Shown: positions 20,211 through 29,189 of the stretch, in pieces
How positions within the stretch are numbered: position 1 is the first letter of the stretch
How the letters are laid out: each line of letters opens with the position of its first letter
Assembly (NCBI RefSeq): GCF_900155535.1
Contig: NZ_LT706962.1
Location: 336,976 to 381,758 of the forward strand
Origin: Corynebacterium urinipleomorphum
GTDB lineage: Bacteria > Actinomycetota > Actinomycetes > Mycobacteriales > Mycobacteriaceae
Reading direction: 5' to 3'
Length of the DNA stretch: 44,783 nt
The notes under the pieces: generated by a model
Database searches by the model: none
The model's input: only the letters and a program-made list of their open reading frames with translations
Told to the model about the DNA's origin: nothing
Translations under genes and position numbers: made by a program

Positions 20211-20282
20211 ATGATCTTGAATGGCCTAGTAGCAGTAATTCGCGCGGCGCTTGTCTCACGCGCGACGTACTCGTCTATGTAG
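20211..20282 (+). CDS. ilvBNC leader peptide
   Basis: A 23-residue peptide, MILNGLVAVIRAALVSRATYSSM, is encoded just downstream of the ilv promoter. It contains eight Ile/Leu/Val residues, with a run of CTA-GTA-GCA-GTA-ATT codons (20226-20240); CTA and GTA are rare in this GC-rich genome and would make translation sensitive to Leu/Val supply. Downstream RNA can fold in alternative ways (see attenuator), so this is a classical attenuation leader, as described for ilvBNC in C. glutamicum, where the leader is a different Val-rich peptide. The leader mRNA appears to be leaderless itself. Confidence 0.8.
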   Translation: MILNGLVAVIRAALVSRATYSSM

Positions 20283-20332
20283 CCGTCGCAAAGCAAGCGC
20301 CCCCGTCTCAGGTTGTAGAGCGGGGGCGCTTG
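20241..20332 (+). promoter_or_regulatory. Transcription attenuator of ilvBNC
   Basis: Terminator hairpin: CAAGCGCCCCCG (20294-20305) pairs perfectly with CGGGGGCGCTTG (20321-20332) across a 15-nt loop. Competing structure: GGCGCTTG (20246-20253) inside the leader-peptide coding region is fully complementary to the left arm (20294-20301) and would form the antiterminator. A third pairing, CGCGCG 20241-20246 with CGCGCG 20259-20264, is the protector/pause hairpin. Stalling at the Leu/Val codons at 20226-20240 frees the antiterminator segment, and reading on lets the terminator form. The hairpin lacks a U tract (TCATAGG follows), as noted under findings. Confidence 0.75.
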
Positions 20333-20392
20333 TCATAGGAAAACAGGATCACCCAGAGTGCTGACAACTCACCAAAAGGAGTTCGGAGAATA

Positions 20393-22240
20393 GTGGCAGC
20401 GTCACAAAAGAAACAGGCGGAGCGGATGACAGGCGCGGAAGCCATCGTCCGCAGCCTCGAGGAGCTGGGCACCGAGGTCATCTTCGGCATTCCAGGGGGT
20501 GCGGTTCTGCCGCTTTACGACGCCCTGTTTGCCGCTAAGAAGCTGCGCCACGTTTTGGTGCGCCACGAGCAGGGCGGCGGCCACGCCGCTGAGGGATATG
20601 CTCAGGCGTCCGGAAAAGTCGGCGTGTGCCTGGCTACCTCGGGTCCCGGTGCAACCAACCTGGTCACCGCTTTGGCCGATGCGTACCTCGACTCGGTGCC
20701 AATCGTGGCCATCACCGGTCAGGTGGGCACACCCCTGCTGGGCACCGACGCGTTCCAGGAGGCAGACATTCGCGGCATCACCATGCCGATCACTAAACAC
20801 AGCATCATGGTGACGGATCCGGAGGAGATCCCGCAGGCGTTGGCTGAGGCCTTCCACCTTGCAAGCACCGGCCGCCCCGGCCCGGTCCTCGTGGACTTTC
20901 CTAAGGACGTCCAGAATGCCGAGATCGATTTCCAGTGGCCGCCGGTTGTGGACCTGCCGGGCTACAAGCCAACGACGAATCCGCACGGCCGCCAGATCAC
21001 GTCCGCCGCGAAGATGATTTCCCAGGCTGAGCGCCCGGTGATCTACGCTGGCGGCGGCATCATCAAGGCCAATGCTTCGAAGGAGCTCCTCAAGTTCGCC
21101 GAGGCTACTGGCGTTCCTGTGGTGACCACGCTCATGGCGCTTGGCGCCTTCCCGTCGCACCACCCGCTCAACATGGGAATGCCGGGCATGCATGGCACCG
21201 TTCCCGCCGTCGCTGCTCTGCAGAAGGCTGACCTTCTGATCACTATCGGCGCGCGTTTTGATGACCGTGTCACCGGTGACCCCGAGCACTTCGCTCCCGA
21301 CGCAAAGGTGATCCACGCTGATGTGGACCCCGCCGAGATCGGCAAAATCCGTGCCGTCGACGTGCCGATCGTCGGCGATGCCAAGCAGGTCTTGCGCGAG
21401 CTGACCGAGCCGTTCCAGAAGGGAAAGAAGATCTCCGCCCCCGAAATCGGCGAGTGGAAGGACTACCTCGCCGACATGAAGGAGCGTTTCCCGCGCGGTT
21501 ACGAGAAGCACGCAGACGGCACGCTGTCCCCGCAGTTCGTTATTGAGACCTTAGCTAAAGAGGTGGGGCCCGAGGCGATCTACGTCGCCGGCGTTGGCCA
21601 GCACCAGATGTGGTCCGCGCAGTTCCTCGACTTCGAGCATCCGCGTACTTGGCTGAACTCCGGTGGCCTGGGCACCATGGGCTACTCCATCCCGGCGGCT
21701 CTCGGCGCAAAGGCCGCGTGCCCGGACAAGGAAGTCTGGGCCATCGACGGCGACGGCTGCTTCCAGATGACCAACCAGGAGATCACCACCGCCGCCGTGG
21801 AGGGCTTCCCGTTCAAGATCGCCCTGATCAACAACGGCAACCTGGGCATGGTCCGCCAGTGGCAGACGCTGTTCTACGACGGCCACTATTCGCACACCAA
21901 ACTGCACCAGGATGAGTCGTACATTCCGGACTTCCTCGCCCTTGCTGGTGCGCTCGGTGCCGAAGCCATCCGCGTAACCACTGAGGAAGAGGTCCTGCCC
22001 GCCATCAAGCGTGCACGCGAGATCAACGACCGACCAGTGCTCATCGACTTCGTTGTCGGCGAGGACGCCCAAGTCTGGCCCATGATCTCCGCTGGAAGCT
22101 CCAACTCCGAGATCCAGTACGCGCGCGATCTGCGCCCGCTTTTCGACGAAGACATGTCCGCCGGCGAATCCCCAGCCGACATCCACGAGACTGTGGCCGA
22201 ATCAAAGAACGAATCTGCGGCTGAAGCGGAGGAAAAATAA
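20393..22240 (+). CDS. ilvB: Acetolactate synthase large (catalytic) subunit
   Basis: ThDP-dependent acetohydroxyacid synthase catalytic subunit (615 residues) forming acetolactate and acetohydroxybutyrate, the committed step to Val, Leu and Ile. Visible: the catalytic Glu E59 in [26 protein letters not shown], the FAD/quinone-derived middle domain with [11 protein letters not shown], and the ThDP-Mg motif [13 protein letters not shown]...[11 protein letters not shown]. The start is GTG 20393, with AAAAGGAG 9-16 nt upstream. The C terminus carries an Ala/Glu-rich tail. It is the first structural gene after the attenuator, and its stop overlaps the ilvN start by one base (TAATG). Confidence 0.98.
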   Translation: MAASQKKQAERMTGAEAIVRSLEELGTEVIFGIPGGAVLPLYDALFAAKKLRHVLVRHEQGGGHAAEGYAQASGKVGVCLATSGPGATNLVTALADAYLDSVPIVAITGQVGTPLLGTDAFQEADIRGITMPITKHSIMVTDPEEIPQALAEAFHLASTGRPGPVLVDFPKDVQNAEIDFQWPPVVDLPGYKPTTNPHGRQITSAAKMISQAERPVIYAGGGIIKANASKELLKFAEATGVPVVTTLMALGAFPSHHPLNMGMPGMHGTVPAVAALQKADLLITIGARFDDRVTGDPEHFAPDAKVIHADVDPAEIGKIRAVDVPIVGDAKQVLRELTEPFQKGKKISAPEIGEWKDYLADMKERFPRGYEKHADGTLSPQFVIETLAKEVGPEAIYVAGVGQHQMWSAQFLDFEHPRTWLNSGGLGTMGYSIPAALGAKAACPDKEVWAIDGDGCFQMTNQEITTAAVEGFPFKIALINNGNLGMVRQWQTLFYDGHYSHTKLHQDESYIPDFLALAGALGAEAIRVTTEEEVLPAIKRAREINDRPVLIDFVVGEDAQVWPMISAGSSNSEIQYARDLRPLFDEDMSAGESPADIHETVAESKNESAAEAEEK

Positions 22241-22770
22241 TGATGAACAACAACGAGATCTTCGACGATGTCACCCGTAGTGTCCTCTCCGTTCTGGTGG
22301 AGGATGTCGACGGCATTATCACCCGCGTTACCGCGATGTTCACCCGCCGCGGCTTCAACCTAGTTTCGCTGACTTCAGCTAAGACGGAGACACCGGGCAT
22401 CAACCGTCTCACCGTCGTGGTCGACGCGTCCGAGCATGCAGTGGAGCAGCTGACCAAGCAGTTGAACAAGCTGATCCAGGTGATCAAGGTGGTCCGCCTC
22501 GAGGAGGAGAACACGATCGCGCGGTCGCTCATGCTGGTCAAAGTCAACGCCAACAACAGCAACCGCCCGCAGGTAGTCGACGCCGCCAACATTTTCCGTG
22601 CCCGCGTGGTGGATGTCGCCCCGGATTCCGTGGTGATCGAGGCGACCGGTACGCCGAGCAAGCTGCTCGCGTTCCTCGAAGTGCTCGAGCCGTTCGGCAT
22701 TCGCGAACTGGTGCGCTCCGGCCAGGTCGCACTGAACCGCGGGCCAAAGACAATGGCACCGTCCAAATAG
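22240..22770 (+). CDS. ilvN: Acetolactate synthase small (regulatory) subunit
   Basis: The 176-residue regulatory subunit that activates IlvB and confers valine feedback inhibition. The N-terminal ACT domain (about residues 13-88) contains the Gly-Ile-Ile of EDVDGIITRVTAMFTRRGFN at 25-27, the allosteric valine site region, and a C-terminal ilvN-type domain (about 95-170) with ANIFRARVVDVAPDSVVIEATG. ATG 22240 overlaps the ilvB stop, and a second ATG at 22243 is possible; GGAGG at 22228-22232 precedes it. It is translationally coupled to ilvB. Confidence 0.97.
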   Translation: MMNNNEIFDDVTRSVLSVLVEDVDGIITRVTAMFTRRGFNLVSLTSAKTETPGINRLTVVVDASEHAVEQLTKQLNKLIQVIKVVRLEEENTIARSLMLVKVNANNSNRPQVVDAANIFRARVVDVAPDSVVIEATGTPSKLLAFLEVLEPFGIRELVRSGQVALNRGPKTMAPSK

Positions 22771-22805
22771 GTGCCCTCATCCCACAATGGACGACAAGCG
22801 TCCCG

Positions 22806-22811
22806 TATAGT
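22806..22811 (+). promoter_or_regulatory. Candidate ilvC promoter -10 and 5' leader
   Basis: TATAGT lies about 115 nt upstream of the ilvC ATG. The predicted leader contains a 9-bp inverted repeat, AACATGCGG (22826-22834) and CCGCATGTT (22871-22879), that could fold into a long-loop hairpin. A separate ilvC promoter is known in C. glutamicum; assignment here is by analogy. Confidence 0.5.
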
Positions 22812-22891
22812 GAAACTTGTCGCCCAACATGCGGGACGCGTTCCGGCCCCATAAGCCCTTTGCGTGTCAACCGCATGTTCAAGGCGCTTAA

Positions 22892-23944
<1,053 letters not shown>

Positions 23945-23996
23945 GCCATCCCGGTACGGCCCGGGCAGTACAAGCCCGCGGTAGAAAATAGACCAG

Positions 23997-24028
23997 CCGC
24001 CCAGAGCCATCGTGGTTCTGGGCGGTTT
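23997..24028 (+). terminator. Terminator after ilvC
   Basis: Stem CCGCCCAGAGCC (23997-24008) with GGTTCTGGGCGG (24014-24025), 12 bp with one G-U wobble, 5-nt loop ATCGT, followed by TTTCTCTAT. It closes the ilvBNC operon. Confidence 0.9.
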
Positions 24029-24518
24029 CTCTATGCCCGCTTTAGCGCCCAGCAGAGAGCGAACGGTAACGATCGACCGTAACCACCGACGTGTATGTCT
24101 GCGCAGTTTGGCATACGGGCCATTTCAGCGAAGTTCCCGTTCGATTGTTGCCGATCAGGTTCGCGCTACTCAGGCTGTGGATGCTTCTGCCCTTGCTCGC
24201 CTTTGCACCGGTCTTCCTCCGGTTCGTCTGCCAGCGCCGGTCCTCCCATTGCCCCGGCGCCAGCCGCCTGCCGTGCACTTTGGCATTAACTGGTTGGCAT
24301 GAACTGAGAAGACGACTCCCAAGCCTGACGGGACTGTCAATGGGTGAATGCGCCATCACGGATATGTGTGACGCGGTCGAAAAGGGCTGAACGGGGTAGG
24401 GGACGGCTCAGTTCCTGACCGCGGCGTGGCGGCGGTGGCGCAAACTGGCACAGTCAAGGGGTGTGGAGGCGATGGTGCCGGCCACTGCCGATGTGTGAGA
24501 AGAGTGAGCACAGGAAAA

Positions 24519-24546
24519 CCCCGCATCCCTGTGCGGGAATGCGGGG
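24519..24546 (-). terminator. Terminator of the Ala/Gly/Asp-repeat protein gene
   Basis: CCCCGCAT (24519-24526) and ATGCGGGG (24539-24546) form the stem, extended inward by three G-C pairs past a one-base bulge. Read on the minus strand, the stem is followed by TTTTCC, a good intrinsic terminator located 54 nt downstream of the minus-strand gene. Confidence 0.85.
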
Positions 24547-24599
24547 TGAGTGGCTGCCGTGTGGTCCGGCGATAACCGGACTTAACGGCGAGCGACTAA

Positions 24600-25196
24600 T
24601 TAGTTGGTGGCGTTCTGAACGGCCTCGCCAGCGTTGCCGGCAGCATCGCCTGCAGCGTCGGTGGCGTTGCCTGCAGCGTCGCCGATGGCGTCGCCAGCGT
24701 TACCGGCTGCATCGCCTGCGGCGTCGGTGGCGTTGCCAGCTGCATCGCCAGCAGCGTCGGTGGCATCGCCTGCGGTACCGGCGGCATCAGCGGAAGCGGT
24801 GGCTGCCTCGGTGGTGGTGACATCGACAGTGGTGGTGCCGGTGACGGAGGTGGAGTCGGTGGACTCGTCGTCGCCGCCGCTGACCAGGGACCAGATCAGC
24901 AGGCCCAGCAGGACCAGAGCCAGCAGGCCGAGCAGCCACTTCCACCAGCCGTTGCCGCCCTCGCCCTCTTCAGCGACTGTGGAGCCGCCGGTGGTTGCCG
25001 GACGGGTCTCGGTGCGGACCTCGCGGGTAGCGGTGGTGTCGGCCGGCTTGATGCGCTCCTCGTTGACGCGGGTCTCGTTCAGCTTGTCGTGAACGCGGGT
25101 CTCGTCAAGGTTGTCGGTGACGCGCTCGCCGTGGCCGAGACGGTCAGCAGCTTCCTTGGGCAGGTTGTTCGGATCGTTCGGGGTCTTGCTGGTCAT
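24600..25196 (-). CDS. Membrane protein with Ala/Gly/Asp-repeat domain, unknown function
   Basis: Not assignable to a named family. The 198 residues split into a charged N-terminal part (1-80) with two ETRV-containing repeats, a single membrane helix (84-106, beginning WWKWLLGLLALVLLGLLIW), and a C-terminal domain (about 133-196) built almost only of Ala, Gly, Asp, Asn and Thr. The 11-residue unit NATDAAGDAAG recurs twice perfectly, with variants. The pattern is compatible with a low-hydrophobicity helical or hydrophilin-like extracytoplasmic tail. AAAGGTGG lies 7 nt before the ATG, and two direct repeats lie upstream (25209-25233). It has its own terminator and is a single-gene transcript. 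Confidence 0.7.
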   Translation of the reverse strand: MTSKTPNDPNNLPKEAADRLGHGERVTDNLDETRVHDKLNETRVNEERIKPADTTATREVRTETRPATTGGSTVAEEGEGGNGWWKWLLGLLALVLLGLLIWSLVSGGDDESTDSTSVTGTTTVDVTTTEAATASADAAGTAGDATDAAGDAAGNATDAAGDAAGNAGDAIGDAAGNATDAAGDAAGNAGEAVQNATN

Positions 25197-25208
25197 AATG
25201 CGACCACC

Positions 25209-25233
25209 TTTCTAAGTAAGGTTTCCTAAGTAA
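25209..25233. promoter_or_regulatory. Direct repeats upstream of the Ala/Gly/Asp-repeat protein
   Basis: TTTCTAAGTAA (25209-25219) and TTCCTAAGTAA (25223-25233), 10 of 11 bases identical, are spaced 14 bp apart between the ribosome-binding site and the likely promoter of the minus-strand gene. They are AT-rich islands in GC-rich DNA, which suggests an operator; the regulator is unknown. Confidence 0.45.
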
Positions 25234-25419
25234 TAGACCGGTTAATCAGTCAGCGCCCCACAGTAACAGGATTTTCAGAGTCGCGACGCGGAGCTCTCAT
25301 GGCGGTCTTGCGCGGCCAACGAGGGAAACCAAGGTCTATGCAGGTGAGCGAAGTGGTGTTGAGGCGCGGCATTTTCAATAAGGTTGCATTAAGCGCCAAT
25401 TTGTTATAGAGTGGTGACC

Positions 25420-26379
25420 ATGACGGAACACGCGCACGGTCGCCACGCCCCCCACGGGCACGGTCACGCGCACGATCACCACGATCACCACGATCACAGT
25501 GTGGGCGACGCGCCGTTTTGGGCGTTGGGCACTGCGCTCGGCATCACTGCGGTGGTTTTCTTTGCGGAGCTGATCGGTGGATGGCTGTCGGGATCGATGG
25601 CGCTCATGGCCGACGCGATGCACATGCTTTCGGACGCCACTGGTCTGATCATCGCGCTCGTGGCGGTGTCGCTGGGGCGCAGGCCGGTGTCGCAGTACGC
25701 GACATTCGGGTACCGGCGTGCGGAAGTGCTGGCTGCGGCGGTCAACGCTGTAACGGTGGCGCTTATCTCCGTGTGGATCGTGGTGGAGGCGGTCCAGAGG
25801 ATTGGTAGGCCCGAGCCCATCGACACCCGGACGATGATCATTGTGGCCGTGATCGGTTTGGTAGCTAACGCTGCATCGGCAGCTGCTCTGCAAGCTCAGC
25901 GGAAGCAGTCGATCAATATCGAGGGCGCTTTTCTGCACGTTTTAGTGGACCTGCTCGGATCGGTCGCTGTGATCATTGCCGGCGTGGTCATCGCCGTCAC
26001 TGGATTCACCGGGGCAGATCTGGTGGCCTCGCTGATCATCGCCGGGTTGGTGTTGCCAAGGGCGTGGGGGTTGCTGAAGACGTCGATAAGCGTGCTCTTG
26101 GAACGCGTCCCAGATGGTGTCGACCCGGAAGCGGTCGGGGACGAGCTGGTGGCGCTCGAAGGCGTGGATGCGATCCACGACCTGCATCTGTGGTCCGCGG
26201 GCGGAACGGATGTGCTGTGCACCGTGCACCTTATTACTACGGCCGATCACGGAGTTCTGCTCGATCGGGCGCAGGGGCGGTTGAGGGAACTTGGGATCGA
26301 GCATGCCACCATTCAAATCGAAGGTCCGGGGCACTACGAGCACGAGGTTTACTGTGCTCCTCGTGACGGCGGAGTCTGA
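25420..26379 (+). CDS. Cation diffusion facilitator (zinc-type) exporter
   Basis: CDF metal/proton antiporter of 319 residues. The N terminus is a histidine-rich metal-sensing tail (HAHGRHAPHGHGHAHDHHDH). Six membrane helices follow; the metal site residues are the HxxxD of helix 2 (DAMHMLSDATG) and the HxxxD of helix 5 (FLHVLVDLLGS), the zinc-type arrangement of CzcD/ZitB relatives. A C-terminal metallochaperone-like cytoplasmic domain contains VDAIHDLHLWSAGG. I place the start at ATG 25420 rather than GTG 25411: TAGAGT (25407-25412) is a -10 hexamer ending exactly 7 nt before it, and there is no ribosome-binding site. No metalloregulator gene is adjacent. Confidence 0.92.
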   Translation: MTEHAHGRHAPHGHGHAHDHHDHHDHSVGDAPFWALGTALGITAVVFFAELIGGWLSGSMALMADAMHMLSDATGLIIALVAVSLGRRPVSQYATFGYRRAEVLAAAVNAVTVALISVWIVVEAVQRIGRPEPIDTRTMIIVAVIGLVANAASAAALQAQRKQSINIEGAFLHVLVDLLGSVAVIIAGVVIAVTGFTGADLVASLIIAGLVLPRAWGLLKTSISVLLERVPDGVDPEAVGDELVALEGVDAIHDLHLWSAGGTDVLCTVHLITTADHGVLLDRAQGRLRELGIEHATIQIEGPGHYEHEVYCAPRDGGV

Positions 26380-26394
26380 TCTAGACTCGGAGCC

Positions 26395-28215
26395 ATGGGG
26401 TTTACAACGCCTAGCTACTCCTTGACCGACCTATTCGCCCGCGCTGAGCGCGGCGAACTCCAAACTCCGGACTTCCAGCAGACTTACCTGTGGGATGTCG
26501 ACCGGACCCGGACGCTCCTGTCCGCGGTGCTGCGCGGCTACCCGGTGGGCACGCTGCTGGCGCTGGACACGCGCAACGAACCGATGAGATTCCGGCCGCG
26601 ACCTCTCCCGGGCGCACCGGAGACGGACGAACAACCGGGACTGCTCTTGCTGGACGGCCAGCAAAGGCTGTCGTCGCTGTACCTGACGCTGCAGGGCGAC
26701 GGGCGCATCGAGGTGCTCGACTTCCGGGGCAGGAGCATCTTCCGCCGCTTTTTCGTGGATGTGCGCGCGGCTGTCGCGAGTGACCCGATGCCGTCGGAAG
26801 CGATTTTCGCGGTTGACGACGACGGAGTGGTGCGCTCCCACTTCGGTCCGGACATCGAGGGCGGCATCACGGACCGCCAGACAATGGTGGACAACTACGT
26901 GGTGCCCGTTTCTGCGCTGCTGTGGGAAGAAGGCAACGACCTTCTCTTCGATATGGCGGCGAACACCGATGATCCCGCCGTGCGTGAAGACGTGAAGGAA
27001 TTCCACCGGCGCGTTCTGCGTCCACTGGCAGCCTACGACGTGCCGATGACTCGTCTTGACCGCGGGACCTCCCAAATCGGTGTCGGCCAAGTCTTCGCCC
27101 AGGCCAATTCCACGGGCGTGTCCATGGACGTCTTTGAGCTGCTCACCGCGGTGTTCGCGCTCGAGGACCCTGGCTTCTCCCTCGCGGCGCACTGGGACGA
27201 GTGCGAGGCCGTGCTCCGTGCTCACCCAGCTCTCGACGAGATCGACCGTGTCCGCTTCCTGCGCGGTGTGTCCCTTCTAGTCACCAGCACCCATGGGTCG
27301 GCCCGGGGACACCGCGGCGACATCCTCAACCTCAGTCTCCACGACTACTTGTGGGCTTCCCGCGATTTGCTCAGCGGCTTCATCCGCGCGGCCGATTTTC
27401 TGTCGGACCGGTGCATCTTCTCCGTTGATCAGGTGCCGTATTCCCACCAGCTGGTCCCGCTTGCCGTCATTCTTGCCCGCCTGTCCTGGGAGGAAGGCTG
27501 CCTGGAGCAGACAAGTACCTGGGACCGGATCAACCAGTGGTACTGGAACGGTGTGTTCGGCGAGCTCTACGGAGCGCACGCACCGTCGATCCGGGCAGGT
27601 TCCGACGTGGATCAGGTCACTCCCTGGGCGAAGGGCGACACCGACGTTGTGCCGAAGACGGTCCAGGACGCCTCCTTCAACGAGTCTCGGCTCATTACCG
27701 CCCGCGCTGACTCCGGTGTTTACCGCGGTCTTTTCTCCCTGCTGATGGCGCGCGGTGCCCGCGACTGGCGCACCGGGAAGACGTTCACAGCGGCGACGGC
27801 CGCGGAGCTTAGACCGGGGTTCCATCAAGTCTTCCCCGACGGGTTCTGCCGGGTGCACGGTGTGAAGCCAGAGCTCGCCCAGTCAGTGCTCAACCGCACC
27901 CCGCTTGGCAAGCGCACCGAGGCTGTGATCGAGGATGCGGATCCGAAGCGTTACTTGTCGCGCCTGCAATCCAAGGCAATCATGGAGGACGAGGAGTTCG
28001 ATGCCGTCCTGTCCACCCATGAACTTGAGCCGGAGTACCTGTTCACCTCGAACTGGCAGGCGTATTTCATCGACCGCCGCGACCGGATGGTGGGCATCAT
28101 CGAGTACGCGATGAATAAGCAGGTGGTCCGCGATGTGAACGAGGACGTCAGCGACGTCATCGCGCAGGTCTCTGACCACGAAGGCAGTGGAGACGTGAAC
28201 GAAGGCGCCGAATGA
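26395..28215 (+). CDS. DUF262 (GmrSD/ParB-like) domain protein without visible HNH domain
   Basis: The 606-residue protein begins with a DUF262 domain: LQTPDFQQTYLWDVDR (about 22-37), the family's P-x-F/Y-Q-R-x-Y-x-W motif in variant form, and LLLLDGQQRLSSLYL (about 83-97), the DGQQR motif. This domain occurs in GmrSD-type nucleases that attack modified phage DNA, where it provides NTP-linked DNA cleavage. The remaining 400 residues show no H-N-H or DUF1524 pattern that I can find, so the usual second nuclease domain is missing. It may be a regulatory NTPase or a defence protein of another type. TAGACT (26382-26387) lies exactly 7 nt before ATG 26395 (leaderless). Its stop overlaps the next gene (ATGA). 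Confidence 0.75.
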   Translation: MGFTTPSYSLTDLFARAERGELQTPDFQQTYLWDVDRTRTLLSAVLRGYPVGTLLALDTRNEPMRFRPRPLPGAPETDEQPGLLLLDGQQRLSSLYLTLQGDGRIEVLDFRGRSIFRRFFVDVRAAVASDPMPSEAIFAVDDDGVVRSHFGPDIEGGITDRQTMVDNYVVPVSALLWEEGNDLLFDMAANTDDPAVREDVKEFHRRVLRPLAAYDVPMTRLDRGTSQIGVGQVFAQANSTGVSMDVFELLTAVFALEDPGFSLAAHWDECEAVLRAHPALDEIDRVRFLRGVSLLVTSTHGSARGHRGDILNLSLHDYLWASRDLLSGFIRAADFLSDRCIFSVDQVPYSHQLVPLAVILARLSWEEGCLEQTSTWDRINQWYWNGVFGELYGAHAPSIRAGSDVDQVTPWAKGDTDVVPKTVQDASFNESRLITARADSGVYRGLFSLLMARGARDWRTGKTFTAATAAELRPGFHQVFPDGFCRVHGVKPELAQSVLNRTPLGKRTEAVIEDADPKRYLSRLQSKAIMEDEEFDAVLSTHELEPEYLFTSNWQAYFIDRRDRMVGIIEYAMNKQVVRDVNEDVSDVIAQVSDHEGSGDVNEGAE

Positions 28216-29138
28216 CAGGAGCTGCCCAATTCAAGCAGCTGACTGCAGTTCTCGCGAGCGCCGCGCTTCTGCTCACCGGGTGCACGGGGGAAGGAGTAGA
28301 GGAAAAGCCGCAAGAAGACCCGGTCCTGCAGGAAGCGCGCACCGTCAACCAGTCGCGCCATGTGTCGGACCGCTTCGAGGAGCAGCCGGTGGTGATTGAC
28401 GACCCGGACGGTTTTGCCACCAGCAAGCTTTTCTTCCCGGCATCCGAGGTGCTCATCCTCGCCGACGACACTCCCGCATCGCAGCTCCGTGCGGCATCGC
28501 TCGCAGTGGTTGTCCACGCCCCGATGATCATTTATCACAGCGCCCAGCACGCGGAGGTCATCCGTGAGATCGAGCGCATGTCCACACACACCGTCTTTGC
28601 GGTGGGGGATGTGCCGGTGCTGGGCTACACGGAGCAGCTTCGGGTGATTAAAGATCCGGGCGGACTTGAGGCTCTGGAGAAGGCGACAGCACTGCGCTTT
28701 CAAGAGCGGGAAGTCTCACGGCCCGCAGATGCTGCTGCGGCGGTGGCTGATTTGAAGGAGATGGAACCGACGTGGCTGAATGCCACGTACGGGCCGCCCC
28801 AGCATGTCAGTGCCGGTGCAGAATCCGGTGTGGTTCCAGTGCGGTCGCGCCAGGATGCAGAGATGGCTCCGCAGGTCATCGCTCTGCCGTCCACATCCAT
28901 CGCGTCGATAGCCACGGCTCGGGCGTTCGGCGCAAGCGTTTTCGTGACCGACCAGCCGGATCCGAGGGTGAGCGAGCGCACTCTGGTCCTCACCGCGGGA
29001 TTATCTGAGAAGCCTTTGGTGGCGCTCGGCCGTTTCGGGACCGCGGAGAAGCTGGCGGAGCGCATCCGCGAGGCGGAAGCGGCGGTCGCGCCGGGCGACT
29101 TGGATAATATTTCCTCGCTTCCTCAGATGCCGGATTAA
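28212..29138 (+). CDS. Lipoprotein with cell-wall-binding-repeat-2-like domain
   Basis: A 308-residue predicted lipoprotein: signal helix followed by lipobox LTGC with C24 as the modified cysteine. The body resembles the N-terminal half of the lipoprotein at 32005-33558, sharing the VxxDPDGxxxSxxFFPxSExxxxxxxDxxxxxLRAA-type segment and an alternating helix/strand pattern seen in the putative cell-wall-binding repeat 2 family. It lacks the C-terminal domain of that paralogue. ATG 28212 overlaps the stop of the DUF262 gene, so the two are translationally coupled. Function unknown; it is probably anchored outside the cytoplasmic membrane. Confidence 0.7.
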   Translation: MTGAAQFKQLTAVLASAALLLTGCTGEGVEEKPQEDPVLQEARTVNQSRHVSDRFEEQPVVIDDPDGFATSKLFFPASEVLILADDTPASQLRAASLAVVVHAPMIIYHSAQHAEVIREIERMSTHTVFAVGDVPVLGYTEQLRVIKDPGGLEALEKATALRFQEREVSRPADAAAAVADLKEMEPTWLNATYGPPQHVSAGAESGVVPVRSRQDAEMAPQVIALPSTSIASIATARAFGASVFVTDQPDPRVSERTLVLTAGLSEKPLVALGRFGTAEKLAERIREAEAAVAPGDLDNISSLPQMPD

Positions 29139-29189
29139 GGTTTAATGAATCAATATCCGCCAACCACTACGCCGTAGGAGATGAGCACC

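Larger units (their letters stand above)
23945..24599. other. 655-bp region without a convincing gene
   Basis: After the ilvC terminator (to 24028) there is a stretch of lower and patchier GC. Overlapping open frames on both strands (for example minus 24042-24359, 105 codons; plus 24091-24390, 99 codons) have unnatural Cys/Ser/Arg-rich composition, no ribosome-binding sites and no family resemblance that I can recognise. The last part (24519-24546) is the terminator of the minus-strand gene at 24600. I see no RNA gene or mobile element. It could hold a small RNA or a decayed gene. Confidence 0.5.

Noticed and set aside
25209..25233. DtxR iron-box in front of the Ala/Gly/Asp-repeat protein
   Set aside because: Some half-site resemblance (TTAGG...CCTTA), but the dyad is poor; the direct-repeat structure fits better.
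25471..25498. Short tandem repeat of CACGATCAC-type units
   Set aside because: It encodes the histidine/aspartate-rich metal-binding tail of the CDF exporter, a known feature of the family, so no separate repeat element is needed.
29139..29189. Riboswitch upstream of serA
   Set aside because: The leader is too short and has no conserved aptamer motif.
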